A DNA stretch of 64,000 bases from Sebastes aleutianus (GCA_916700875.1 CAKAKS010000034.1:13102195-13166194); one strand, 5' to 3'. Positions 36,194-48,585 are shown, counted from the stretch's first letter. The notes: generated by a model from the sequence alone, not told the origin. A program made the numbers and translations.

Positions 36194-36572
36194 TCACTTA
36201 ACTTTGAGGGTGTTACTCTTCCTTCGCGGTAGCTCCTTCTGGACCTGACGGGCCCGCGAGCCAAAGCCCAGAGACTGCAGGGACTCTGTGATGAAGCGCT
36301 GCGTGGGAGAGACGCACAACATCACCAGCAGCTTGGCATCGCCACCTGATGGAGAAGACGGAGAAGAACAAGGAGGAGATTCAAGCCCTGAGATTGTTGA
36401 GTGACTCAGTGTATTTGGGTATGTTTATGTGAGTGTATGTTAGAGTCAGGGTTTGCAATACACTGGTATGTGGAATCTCTCAGCTAGATGAAGACACTTT
36501 GGGGTTTGAATGAGTCTTTCCCAGGGGAAGCAGACATGAGAGACATGAGGTCATAGGTCGTAAAACAGAGAG

Positions 36573-36615
<43 letters not shown>

Positions 36616-37503
36616 TTGTGTGTGTGTGTGTGTGAACCTCACCTATGGCATCCTGTAGCAGATGAGTGAGTTTGCTGTTCCTGTAGGGGACGTGTGGTCT
36701 CTGCTCGGCCAGAGCTCCCAGGACGTCAGACAGAGCGGAGAGACTGCGGTTTATACAGGACACCTCCCACAGAGCTGCACCCGAAACTCCAGACATACCT
36801 GGTACAAACAAACACACATACACACACGGTTCAGACACTTAAGAGAAAACAGAAACAAGCAGAGCAGATTTAAATCTGCATATTCTGCTCAAAGTAACAC
36901 CAAGTTGTAACTGTGGTGAGCTTGCTTTTGAATGGAATACTCACTGCTGTTTGAGAGTCGTTTTTTTAATCTTAAGAATTAACTCAGAGCAAAGACGTGT
37001 AGCCACTTGACACTTGAATTTCATTTTAAGCAGCAGTTTATCTACAGCATCTTAATTAAGCCCCATTATGCAATGAATATTTTTTCAGTTAAAATATTGC
37101 CTGGTGCATCTTAAGACATTCAGGGACCAATGCTCCCACGACACCTGAAAAAACTCAAGAACATCCTTAAGCGTGGGAGCCGCTCTCACCGACACACTCG
37201 CTCCCTGCCAGGTCCACCAGCTGCAGCTTAGTCCTGAACGGAGCCTGGGAGATGCTTGGCCTGGGGGAGGGACACGGAGAATGGGAAGGCGAGTGGCAGG
37301 GAGAGGAGGCCGCGCTCGCAAAGAGACGGTCCTCGGATGATTTGCGAGCAGAAGGGTTGGCACGGCGACAGCGTGGACTCCACCACTCCTGAGTGGAGCG
37401 CTGTATGTCCTTCTTGGCACTCTGTAGTCTGCGGGCTGAATGAAAAGAGTGAATAAAGGAACAGTGCAGGAACAAGTGGCCAACAGGTGCCATTTATGTT
37501 AAT

Positions 37504-37549
<46 letters not shown>

Positions 37550-40500
37550 CTGCGTCTCACCCAGGGCCAGTGCGTTGGGGCTCTTGGAGGAAATGGTGAG
37601 GGTGATGATGATGTGAGAGCGTGAGGAGTCCGGGTGGATGAGGGTGGGACAGTGAGCCCTGAGCTTTAAAACGCTGCTGATGATCTGCATCACCTCAGAG
37701 GCGTTACACACAGGCCTGTATGAAACACACACACCATTACCTGGATTTGTATTCACCAGACTCCAGCCATTACACATAATTTGACACACAAAAAAGTATT
37801 GATTAGTAGAGCTTAAAAAAGAAATGCTTCTTCAAAAAACAAACTAACTAGCAGTTCAGCTGCAAAAATCTCATATTCTAGTCCCCTTCATAACAAAGTA
37901 CAAATGCAGCTGCACTCACTCGTATGTGAGGGAGGTGACCTGGCTGGTACCGGAGGAGGTGGTGATGACGTCCCGGCGCTGGTCGGCGGCGGCGTTGCCC
38001 TGCGCATCTTTCGCCAGAAGGTCGAGCACCTCGTTGTTGTACACTTCCATCACTGACACCTCCACCGTGTGGCTCTCTGCAGGCTTCTCAGAGATCAACC
38101 TGGGTCACACACACACACACACACAGGAACAGATACACAACCACGGACAGATAACGAAAAGGTCAACGATCAACCCAATTATATTCTATTTCAACTCTCA
38201 GTGCACATTATGAATTCATTCTTTCTTTATTTGTGAAATAGAATACAGTAAATTCGACCAGATCTGCTTAAAACCATACTCACGTCTTGCAGAGTTTAGT
38301 CGTTACACACTGTAAATATCACTTAAACAAATGAATAAAAAATGCCTTTCTTTCTCACCGAAAGAGCTCAGCAGCAGCTTTGGGGATGATACCCTGCTGT
38401 GTCTCCTGCTGCGTCCCTGAGTGCTCTTCCAGCAGCTGGGATCCCATCATGGTGTGAGTCTTCCCACTGCCTGTTTGCCCGTACGCCATGATACACACAT
38501 TGTAGCTGCAAGGCCAGGGAGGGAGAAGACATCCAACATATTATGCTGTTTGTCATGCATTTCATTGTTTGTTCTTCTTTCACGCAGGGTATAGTTAATG
38601 AATGAATACATTTAAAATGACACGTGATTCGATGTAGTCCTTTTTTTGTATGTTTTTACACTCACCCGTCCAGCAGAGATGTGAGGAGCGGCTTGACTTC
38701 CTCAAACACTGCATCCTGGGAATCCTCTGGTCCATGCACTCTGGAAGAAACAAAGACTAATCATTAATAAACTGGAAATTAAATACAATAATGTACATGT
38801 GAAAATGTTTGATTTTACCTCTCATACTCAAACATCTTGGTTTGCGTTGGAATCCCCGTTTTTATGCAATTCACCATCAAAGTGTCCTTTAAAACAAAAA
38901 ATGAGGAATAACACAAAAAAAGTGAGCTCACTGAAGCAGCAATATAATCAAATAATCTGTGAAACTCACATCACTGATGGCAGAGACCACTTCCTCTGAT
39001 GATGCAGGTCTGATAGAGAAAAGCATAGAATTAGATTAGCTTGGGCTTTTTTTTCAAGCACAGAACAACTCATCTTAATTATCACACAGTATTTCATGTT
39101 GTCATATGTTGACCCACCTTGATCCAGATGTGGAGGACTGGACGTGGTCAAAGGCTAGAACTGGTCGCACCCTGCAGTGAACCCTGATGTTCCCTCTCAA
39201 CTCCTGAAGCAAAACAAAGAATGTAATCAGATCCTATCAGATATGCTGTAGGTCTTTATGAAACCTACTGTATTACCCATCATGTTGTGACACTAAACAT
39301 CTGTCCTCACCACCAGTGTGTTGTGGAGTTCTTTCCTCCGCTGCCTCTCTGCACTGCACCTCTCCCTCTCCTCCTCCAGAGAGCGCTCCAGAGCTGCAAC
39401 ATTAGCTTGCAAGTCTGGGCAGGGAGAGCAGAAAGATAGTTAAGGGAAAATAGTCCAATCAAAATTAAATGTAGAGCATTTTCTATCATGGACTGAGATT
39501 AAAGGTTAATCCATTGTTGTGCAAATTTTGAGACACAAGCTCCAAACGCTGAATGAGCTATTGTGAACCACCGGGTAAGATTTGGTTGGGAATCTGGTGC
39601 AGTACAGCACAAAAACTCTCTCTAAGGTAGAAAGCAGTAGAGTGAGTGAGTGAGTGAGTGAGTGAATGAATTGCTTTCTGTGTAAAAATCAACTCAAAGC
39701 CAGAGACATCTGTTCTGGTGTAAATCTTTGAATTCAGGCCAAGTCTTTAATCCTGGAGCACACATGTACACACACCAAACATCTCCATTCACTCAGCACA
39801 GGCTGAGACATTCAGGAATAACCTTGGCTGAACATAAATAGACCAGAATAGTGTAGAAGGATTTTTTTCTCTGTTTAAAGATTATTTCAAACATACATTT
39901 TTACTCAAAATTCCACCTAACAGTAACAAAACAGCTCAAATATCTTCTTTCATTGTAAAATATTTCTGTACTTTAAAGCCTTCAGGACATTATCTGGCTG
40001 TGTGAATTTGTAAGTAATTTATTTATTGGTTTATTTTTTTGGTATTTTCCCAGCAAACTTTCTTTTTTTTTTTTTTTTTTTATTTATAAGATAATAAAAT
40101 CATAGTTTCCTAATCATGTAATTACAAACATAAAAGCAACTCCAGGATTTGTCTCTTTATCTGGGTTTTACATGATTATTCTACTAACGAGATGGTTGAT
40201 ACTTTAAAAACTGACTGACTTCGCAAAGGTTTTTGGAATGATGTATATCATATCTAAATTAAGATAGATTTTCACTTTAATAAACAGAGGGTACCCAACC
40301 CACCGTACAACCAACACAGCTCTATAAATCATGAAATATGCAAAAGAACATGTATGAAATATGAAATTATAAATAAATTAACAGCCCTTCAATATAACAA
40401 AAGATTATGAGCAAAGTAGTAAATAAAATGCAACGTAAATGTAATGTAAGAAGAATCTCCAGATGGGTTGACACTAACAGGAGAGAAGAGAATATTTTGT

Positions 40501-43240
40501 GTTTAGTGCAGGTACAGTAAGTATGTAAAGTTTAACAAATCTCCATCAACCAACATCAGCAATAATAGCTAAAGAAAAGCCATGTATGTTATGTTATTAC
40601 GACCAGTTTTCACCATTCATCAGAGCCATGGTGAGTAGCTGACTAGCAGGACTGCGTTAGAACAAGACAGTCAACCTTGGACAACCTCGAAGGGCGGGGT
40701 GAGAGATGAAAGGGGAGGGACAGTGTGAGAGGATTAACCAGCAAACAGCCTAATCAAGACCGAGCCAGCACATAAACCACTTTAGAGTGGAGACAGACAT
40801 CCAGAGAGACGGTGAACGAGAGAGCAGAACAGAGAGTTAAAAGAATTGAGAAAATATGAAGCCAGAAGGGAGGGATCAAAAAATGTTCCTTTAAATAAAG
40901 TCTTCAAAGATCATTGAAGGAAATAACTTCTGACAGTTTGAAACCTCCCCTGTGGTTTACAGTACTTGGCAGAGTAGCCTGAGTAGCATATAAAAGCAGA
41001 GCAGATGCTGGTGCAGACTCTATTAAAGGGTAATAAGTTAACTGTTCTGCCCGCGGCGTAAAAGCACTGTGTAAACTTTTATGAACTACTACTATGAAAA
41101 GTTACTTTGGATTCTTAAAATGTGTGAATTTGAAGCATATAAATAGACATACATAAATAATATTGGCTGATACATCATTATTTGATTGCCTAGACTCCTA
41201 TATATTGTTACTGGTATCAGTTTCAGGTGAACCCTACTGTGCAGTCCAGTCCAGTGTCCTGTTTAAGCACCACAGGTCAGTGTTAAGGGCAGAATATACA
41301 TGCCTTAAAGGAATACTTCACCCCCAAATGATCATTTGTATAAGCTGTTATTAAACACAGCCCCTTTTCTCCTTTTTTTTATTCTTCGTTCATGCATGCG
41401 AGAAAATGGTGCCACATACTCAGGTACTTACTCTGAACCTCGTCTCCACGGTGACCATTTGGAGAACAGCTGGCTTGCTCTACTTTTTTCAGCAGCTGCT
41501 TGCTCTGCTCCTCCAGCTCAGTGGAAAAACTGAAATACACTGCGAAAAGTTCACTCAGGTCCTGCTTCACAGCCTGCCACAAACACACAGAGAGGACAAA
41601 TGAGTTGTGTAGGGCTCTGTACGTGTGTGTGCATCTACTGTTTGTCTGTTTCTTGACTTCGGATATTATTTAGTGAAACATCTAAACAAAACAGACATTT
41701 CATTTTGTATTTTGTACCTGGACCTCAGAGAGGAGTTTGGCGAGGGCTGTCCGGATTATCTTCTGTGCGTTCCTCTGGTGCTGATGATGGTTCAGGGTCT
41801 TGGTCTCCTCTTCATGGTCCCGACGGAGTTTCCCCAAACACTGAAAAGGATATGACATCAAAACTTATTCTAATCTGCACCACTGTGCCACTTCATTCTT
41901 ACTTTATGCCAGGCTACAATAGATTTGTATCATGTGATGCTTAATTGAATTTAACTATATTTTAACACAATACACAAGTTTTTGAGAGGCTGGGCTGTTT
42001 GACAACTGTTGAGTAGTTAAGAACATAGAAAGCAACACATTTCCCTAAATAGATGGTTTGCTCCAATGTGCCATTCAGCACGCAAAAAGTTGAAAGTTAA
42101 AGGGAACTATCCTTATCCCAATACCTGTACAGTAACAGCTCTGATGCTATCCGTAATTTTGTTATTCAACATCGTAGTATCCTGTAAATTATTAGGGACT
42201 ACTTACTCATTCTAAAGGAAGTAAATTTACAGTAATGAACAGCTTCAGACCGTTAAATGCTAGAAAGCAAGTGAATACATGGCTGCTCACCTGAAAAGGT
42301 TTTAAAAATTATCCAGCAACATTAATTTTTGTTCATTAATTAGTGTTTTGATTTGATTGCTAGATCCTGAAAAGCACAAGTGTAATTAATAACATTAATG
42401 GCGTTCACTTTATCTGTCTCAACAATATGCACAATATCAGGACCCTGGAACCGGCTCTCTAAATGAATGTTACTAATTACACGTGTGCTTTTTCTGCTAT
42501 GACATTTCAAAATGTCTACAAACACCCAATTAAACATATTACTTTGGGTAATACTACTAGCCTGATTACTAGTGTGTGTTGAAGTGTTGGCATTGAGCAC
42601 CTAAAGGTGACACATGAACTGGATGGCAGTGAAATGAAAAGCACAGAATGATTGATGTCCACGGTCCACCAGAATATTTGACTCCGTACAGCAATAATTA
42701 TCATCAAATAAAGAGTTTGTCTCTCTGATACACCTTTAAGTGAAATTACATCACATGATCAAACTCACAGAGCAGTCACCAAGGTCAAAAAAAAATAATG
42801 AATTCACACAAAAGCCTTCTTGAGCATCTCAGCGGGTCAGGGAATAAATATAATAAAATCATGCTCATCTATAACAGTAGAATATAATAGTTATAAGGGC
42901 TTCTCATGGGCCTATAGGTTTAAACCTGTAAGTACAGTAATGAAAGGCAGAAATCTTCTTACCTCAGCAAGTCTTAAATGAAGAATAGCATTCTCTGTCT
43001 CCAGCTCCAGTATCCGCTCCTCTTTACTCTGAAAACACAGTGACATATTACAAACTGGCTTTTGAGCATATAGTTATTTGGAAAACATCAATGGATAAAC
43101 TATAACTAGTCCCCACACAATCTCTAATAAACTAATCTCCCATTAGGAATAACAGTGAAGCAGTGATTTACCCTCAGTTTGTGCTCCAGCAGGTGAACCT
43201 GATGAGCAAATATTTGGTCCCTGTTTACAAAGAGAGGCAT
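36194..43240 (-). CDS. kif25: kif25, kinesin-14-type motor protein
   Basis: Exons: complement(join(36194..36345, 36643..36798, 37190..37435, 37561..37715, 37920..38099, 38359..38505, 38666..38740, 38819..38886, 38970..39009, 39118..39203, 39311..39414, 41432..41573, 41718..41840, 42963..43028, 43172..43240)). All 15 join in phase to 1809 nt, 602 aa. Residues 1-167 are charged coiled coil. A kinesin-14 neck (ELRGNIRVHCRVRP) leads into the C-terminal motor with P-loop GQTGSGKT (267-274), switch I SSRSH (397-401), switch II DLAGSE (493-498) and PYRNSKLTHLLQD. A Ser/Pro/Arg-rich insert of about 65 residues (420-484) and the tail GGDAKLLVMLCVSP...GFGSRARQVQ identify KIF25 rather than KIFC1 or KIFC3. 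KIF25 is reported to act on microtubules to keep centrosomes from separating early. Start: MPLFVNRDQIF, the only ATG in frame with the coiled coil. It is convergent with wasf1 and head-to-head with ccdc167. Confidence 0.92.
36571..36634. repeat. kif25: (TG)n microsatellites in kif25 intron
   Basis: Two TG tracts separated by AATT. On the gene strand they are AC repeats starting within about 15 bases of the donor of the preceding exon (36643). Similar tracts sit at 37506-37548 and 38107-38126, each again close to a kif25 donor or acceptor. Confidence 0.95.
39415..41431 (-). other. kif25: kif25 intron (2.0 kb)
   Basis: The intron between the two coiled-coil exons. It holds a short GAGT tandem near 39640-39664, a T run at about 40061-40082 and otherwise AT-rich unique sequence. 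I see no extra exon in it. Confidence 0.75.
41841..42962 (-). other. kif25: kif25 intron (1.1 kb)
   Basis: A GT-AG intron on the minus strand between the third and second coding exons. AT-rich, no repeats or coding segments recognised. Confidence 0.75.
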
Positions 43241-43475
43241 TTTTTCCCTTAAAGTAGAGAAACTAGTAGAGAAAAGAGAGGATAGCCTCGTCTCAGATGA
43301 CCAAGTGGTGTCCTGTCAAGCCATATAATCCGATTAACAACGAACAACAGATCTCAACTCTGCTCACCTGCTCAGAGCTCAGAGGGGAGGAGGATGACAG
43401 CTTCCGGTCGCTCCAGCACAACCTATTCCTGATGGAAAATATATGATTTTTTATATCTTCTTCTCCAGTATTCAT
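43241..43475 (-). other. kif25: kif25 5' leader with candidate non-coding exon and upstream ORF
   Basis: Reading the minus strand, a segment ending TCTGAGCAG|GTGAGC at 43368 looks like a first exon. A 105-nt intron would then end at TCTACTAG (exon from 43262) or TTTAAG (exon from 43247), just before the kif25 ATG at 43240. An ATG at 43475 opens a short frame (MNTGEEDIKNH) that is out of frame with kif25 after splicing and overlaps its start. The leader structure is inferred from splice motifs only. Confidence 0.45.
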
Positions 43476-43828
43476 AATTCAAAGTGTCAATTGGACTACT
43501 ATTGTTAAAAAACAAATTAAAAAACAAACAAACACTTGTTCTGGTCTTCTGTGACTGTATAATTCCTGTTTTAATGTGATATAACATAACTATATTTTAA
43601 ATTGATGTAGAAGGACACGATCTACGGCACACAGGTGTTGTTAATTAGCTAACCAATTAACTTAGCTATTGGTAACGTTAACGAACACAGATACAGATAG
43701 AGGGCAGAAAAGCCTCCGAGGAGTGATGTGTCAAAAGGAAGAAATAAGAAGAACTTCTTACAAAGTAGTTCTGAGGAAAAGTGTTATTTGTTTTTTATCC
43801 AATATCTCAGGAGAACGAATTTGATAGA

Positions 43829-43891
43829 AAGAATATGACTCTATTTGTGTATATAGATGTATGTATGTGTATATATATATATAATACATAT

Positions 43892-43927
<36 letters not shown>

Positions 43928-44405
43928 TATTTTTTTTCTTTAGTAGTACAACCAGTGAGTAGTTAGAATCCTGATCCACATTCCATAGAGAGAATATGAC
44001 TCTAGTTGTGTATATAGATGTATGTATACATATATAATGCATATTTCTTTTATTATTTTTCTTTTATTATTATTATTTTAATTTTCTTCAGTAGTAAAAC
44101 TACTGAGTAGGGAGAATCCTGATCCACACTTCAAAGAGAGAATATGACTCTTTTGTGTATATAGATGAATGTATACATATATAATACATCTTTTTTATTA
44201 TTTATTATTTTATTTTATTTTATTTTATTATTTTATTTTATTTTATTTTATTTTATTTTATTTTATTTTATTTTATTTTATTATTTTATTTTATTTTGTT
44301 TTGTTTTGTTTTGTTTTGTTTTGTTTTATTTTATTTTATTTTATTTTATTTTATTATTTTCATTTTCTTTATTATTAAAACTAGTGAGAATCCTGATCCA
44401 CTCTC
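43829..44405. repeat. three-copy tandem duplication with AT filler
   Basis: The unit starts AGAATATGACTCTA-TTGTGTATATAGATGTATGTA and ends AGTA..ACTAGTGAG...AATCCTGATCCAC. It occurs three times (from about 43831, 43990 and 44141), each with a different T/A-rich core: ATT repeats, TTTTATT and a long TTTTA/TTTTG run (about 44200-44353). Confidence 0.85.
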
Positions 44406-44468
44406 CAGACCAGGTGGAGGCGGTAATGCGCCATAAAGTTGTTTGCAAATCACCATAAAAACTCCAAC

Positions 44469-44497
44469 AAAGAAGAAGAAGAAGAAGAAGAAGAAGC
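44469..44497. repeat. (GAA)n tract just upstream of ccdc167
   Basis: About nine AGA/GAA units ending 57 bases before the ccdc167 ATG, probably within the promoter or 5'UTR. Confidence 0.9.
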
Positions 44498-44553
44498 AGA
44501 AAATCACTTCCGTACAGTCACAGTTTTTATCAGCCAGCAGGTTCTGTCACAAC

Positions 44554-45889
44554 ATGGCTAAATTAAAAGACAAAAGACGAGAGAAAACCAGCGTCGCCTC
44601 GGAGGTAAGACGATGGAAGACATGTCCTTGCCTTTAGTTTTCTGCTACAGCTACTGCACCTTAACATTAACGCTCAACGTGGCGTTACACATTTCATTCA
44701 TTCATTCAATGTCCTGTCTGGTAACTCTATTGGTTAAATGTTGTCTAATATGGCTGTATGACTGTTTACATTATTATCTCACCTGTTATAATATCGTAGA
44801 TTGACCGTCTGGAGGAGAGGCGGGCGCGTTGCCAAGACAACCTGGAGAAGGTTGAGTTCAAAAGCAGGAAGGAGAGGCTCTCTGACCAGGACAGGTGAGG
44901 AGGAGGAGGATGATGGAGATAGAGAAGTTTTAAAAAAAAAACTGCAAAGAAGATAAAACGTCAATGAATAACTTTCTCTCTTTGTCCAGAGAGTGAAACC
45001 CTCCTCTAATAGTGCTGTTTCTCTCTCTCTCTCATCCTCTGTGCTCTACAGACAGGACCTGGAAGATGAAATGACCATCATTAATGAGAGGGTGCTAAAG
45101 TTAGGTAAGTACATATCCATAAAATGCTTATTCATACTATACAAATCACTGTAGGTGTATACAAGAATACTGTATATATTTTACAATATAGACATCATGA
45201 TGGTAAAAACTGCTTCCAATGACCACACCAGTACCTTGCATGGGTTTGTGTTTATGGGTAAATGTGTGGCAAAATTGTAACACGCTTTATCCTACTAAGA
45301 TTCAAAAGGCTACATGAGTGCAGTCCATTTATCGTTTATATTGGCCACACACATACAGTTTAGTTAAACATTAAAAAACAGGAAGGACTCAATTTTTAAA
45401 TAATTGAAGAGATTAGTGCTGCACGATTTGGAAAAAATATCTAATTGTGATTATTTTGAGTGATATTGCAATTGAGGGAATGATCATTTTTACAACATTA
45501 TTCTCATTTTCATTAAAAAAAACATATTCAAATGATTATGGTGTGATTTGTTCAGGGATCTGTACCAAACAAAGCTGTTTACTCTTAAGTCTGTAGGCCA
45601 GGACATCTCTGCAGCACCACAATTTAACAAAATATTGTGATTTTAACAACGATTTGAGAATAGGTTATAATAATTGCAGGTTTTGTTCCTTCATGAGGTT
45701 TCATATTTAAAGGAAATTGATGGTTGCTACACATTAGTGCCTTCACATCAATTGTGTTTGTCATTTCCAGACAAGGAGCTGGAGACGTTAAGAGGAGAGA
45801 ATCGGAGGAACATGATGCTATCAGTCGCTCTGCTGGTTATCAGCGCTTTCTTCTACTACGTCTTTTTCTACAATGAAGAGGACTCATGA
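44554..45889 (+). CDS. ccdc167: ccdc167, small tail-anchored coiled-coil protein
   Basis: Exons join(44554..44604, 44800..44894, 45052..45104, 45771..45889) give 318 nt, 105 aa, all GT-AG and in phase. The ATG has a good context (CAACATGG). The protein begins MAKLKDKRREKTSVASEIDR, continues as a charged coiled coil to about residue 78 (KELETLRGENRRN) and ends with one membrane segment at about 81-100 (MMLSVALLVISAFFYYVFFY) plus an acidic tail, NEEDS. This matches vertebrate CCDC167 in length, exon pattern and the ENRKNMLLSVA-like motif. The layout predicts a tail-anchored protein with the coiled coil in the cytosol. Its function is not established; human CCDC167 has been linked to proliferation. 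The gene is head-to-head with kif25 and convergent with gpr6. Confidence 0.93.
45415..45670. mobile_element. MITE (GTGCTGCACGATT type) in ccdc167 intron
   Basis: Begins GTGCTGCACGATTTGGAAAA and continues with ATCTAATTGTGATTATTTTG. The family is frequent in teleosts. It sits in the last ccdc167 intron. Confidence 0.65.
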
Positions 45890-46740
45890 TACCACCTGGT
45901 ATCCTAAAGGGACCTAATGCTCTTGTTGTCTTATGTCAATTTTGTCATGAGATGATATGTGAGGTCAGGATTGTGTACACAGGGGTTAAATACATGAGAA
46001 AGATGAAGAGCTGTGTTGATGAAATATTTCAGTTCTGCCTCTAGATGGCGTCATTGTCATTGTCTTGATCTCTTCTGGTCATCATACTGTTTATCCTGCA
46101 GTCAGAACCTCACTACAGCTTCTTGGACTAAATTAACACATAATATATGAGATAATATTAAAGTGAAATGAGTCATTTTTGTCTTTTCATCAGCTTGTAT
46201 ACAGTCAGTTGTTATGCGTATTGCTGTATAAAGACCTTACTGTACATTATGACATTCAACTTGAAGAAAAATGTATCTATATAACAGTTTGTCCCCTATA
46301 TAAACAATTAAATACAAAGTTTATAAAGTTTTGCCTTATGCCACAAATAACACCAAAGTAATATTGCTTTCATACAATACATATCAAAGAGATGCTTCAT
46401 CAGATGGTGCCATATCAAGTCTGCTTGACTTATAGCATATAAATAAATATGTGTGATGATAATGCATGGTACATTTGTGCAAGTTGTACAGCATGTTTTG
46501 TCGTTACAGCAAATAGAGAATGTATTTTTTGTTTTGATACTCATGCTGGCCATACACCCATCATCTAATAAAAGCTGAAAAATGGCAAACATGTTCACAA
46601 ATGTATTGTTTTTTGTACACATATAAAAATCGAGAGTATGATAACTGGTTTTGGTCCTTATAACTGCTCTGTTTATCTGTTATTCTGTCTTTTATGCTTT
46701 TTTTTTATGAATAAAAAACACTTAATACCAATGTTGGAAG
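45890..46740 (+). other. ccdc167: ccdc167 3' untranslated region
   Basis: AT-rich non-coding sequence after the stop, with AATAAA hexamers at 46567-46572 and 46710-46715. Either could end the message. The far end is therefore an estimate. Confidence 0.5.
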
Positions 46741-46931
46741 CATATTTATTGTATTGTTTGTCTGTATTTCAGGCTGCAGTGGATTAGTATTCAAAAATAA
46801 TGCTTTTTTATTTATAAAATCTATCTTGTAAGTAGAGTTCATTAGATGACTCATAGCTTTAATAGAGGCCCAAAATTAGTCATAACAGGATTTATCATTT
46901 GTGAATAAAATTTGTGATTCCTTCCATCAAA

Positions 46932-47333
46932 CCTGTGGTTCCCAACCTTTTTCCTCTCTACGTTTTGAGTAATCTGATTACCCCTGACTAAGTGACATAT
47001 TCTATGGATATTTCATATTATTATTCAATGCATAACAATAACAGTACAGATAAACTGTACAATTAACCCAAATAGTGAACCCAGTAACTGCAGGAAGTTT
47101 GTGTAAAACGAGCAATTTGGTTAAATTTTGAGCAGATTATTTCCTGTGAATATTGCATCGGAGATGAGTTTTCTTGTCATCTTTAGGAACTTGTATTAAA
47201 ATTCTCTGTATTATGTATTTTTTTGTATATATTTTTTAAAAACCCCTTCTTAAAATCAAGAAGGCCTCTCGACCCCCCCGTGAAGCTTTGGTGACCCCTA
47301 ATGGGGTCGGGACCCCCAGGTTAGGAACCAGTG
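46932..47333. mobile_element. hAT-like MITE with GTGGTTCCCAACC ends
   Basis: The left end is CTGTGGTTCCCAACCTTTTT. The right end GGGACCCCCAGGTTAGGAAC, reading CAGTG, is its approximate inverse. It contains GACCCCTAATGGGGTC, a short palindrome. No clear target duplication. Confidence 0.65.
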
Positions 47334-48157
47334 AACTAGAGCAACAAATAGTACAACAGAAGACTTAACATGTTGAAGGAGAACACCACTCAGTGGGTGA
47401 GAAGACGATCAGGGAGTTTATTGTTTGACACGAGATGACGAGGAGGTGCAATTCTTCACCCAGTGACACAGTCATGGTGTGAACAGTGTGGCGCTCGGGG
47501 GCAATCTGAGGACAAGACTGTAAAAAGTCTAAAGGCCTTCTCTCTATTATGAGTGGATAAAAGAAAAACTAATTCCTGATATTGATTCTCATCACTTTAT
47601 AATGATTCTTTTAAAGACCCAACATAAATCTGTCTTCTCTCAATTAGCTATTTTGTACCGAAATTGATTTAATAGGTAAAATAATGGCCGTGTTTCTGAG
47701 ATTCTCCTAGTCAAACTGTGTCATGCAATTACGGGCAAACAGCCTTAGTAAATCAATGACTTGTATCCCATTATCTGTTCATATTCTAGCCTGAGAAACA
47801 TTATTTTGAACCCTTCTCCTAGACTGTAAAAATAAATCTATATCTTCAAGTTTTTTTTCTGTTAATTTGATTGGAAGAATGTGTACTCTTATTGTATAAG
47901 GCTGCAGTGATTCTCTGTACCATGCAGTTTTCTTATCATGTTCAGTTATTACACCTTTTTCTACATATTCTAAAACCTATACAGTTTTCAGTTTTGGTGC
48001 AATGCAGGTGATGGTTCTCATAGAGATCATCACTTTTGTTTCTGTACTGCATTTAAAGGTTCCTGATGTATGAAGAGATATTTAAAACTAAGTGATTTTA
48101 TAACAGTTACCTTCACTATCTGCTAATTCTGGGTTCAGTTTCCTGTATTATAATTAT

Positions 48158-48585
48158 AGGTTAAGCTTGCCATTGTCAACAAATTCAATGAAAAGACCAA
48201 AAACCAAAAATGTGTTGGTACTTTAAAAACAGCTGTGAATTTATAGTTGCATTAAAAAACATTTTTTTTCTGAAACAGATGGGCACTGTAGTTTTAAGTA
48301 AATAATATGCAAACGGAGAATATGGTGCATTTGTTGGGGACTATTTTCAGCTGCGGATTGATACACATTTCGGTGCTAGTAGTGAGTATTTCCAGAAGCA
48401 GAACTAAAAAAAACTGCAGTGCCCATGTTCATCATAATAAAGGAACATATCACCCAACAAAGAGGATCATTGGATCATCTTTTTCCACACAGACAACACT
48501 TGTTATTAGAATCAATTCATTGTAGGCTTTTTGTCTTTTCATGGGATTTGTTGACAATAAAACATATATAGAATGATTTATCCTT
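48158..48585. mobile_element. diverged relative of the 21645-22200 MITE
   Basis: CCATTGTCAACAAATTCAAT with GAAAAGAC on the left, and CTTTTCATGGGATTTGTTGA with CAATAAAACATATATAG on the right, form the same inverted ends. Confidence 0.65.

Larger units (their letters stand above)
43476..44553. other. kif25-ccdc167 head-to-head spacer
   Basis: About 1.1 kb separate the start regions of two divergent genes, so both promoters are expected here. Much of it is low-complexity: a three-fold tandem repeat with AT-rich filler (43829-44405), a TTTTA tract and a (GAA)n tract 60 bases upstream of ccdc167. No TATA box or CpG-rich core is evident. Confidence 0.6.

Noticed and set aside
43293..43475. MNTGEEDIK frame as the kif25 N-terminus
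   Set aside because: It ends at a phase-0 donor while the next exon needs phase 2; the MPLFVNRDQIF start at 43240 is in frame with the coiled coil without any further junction.
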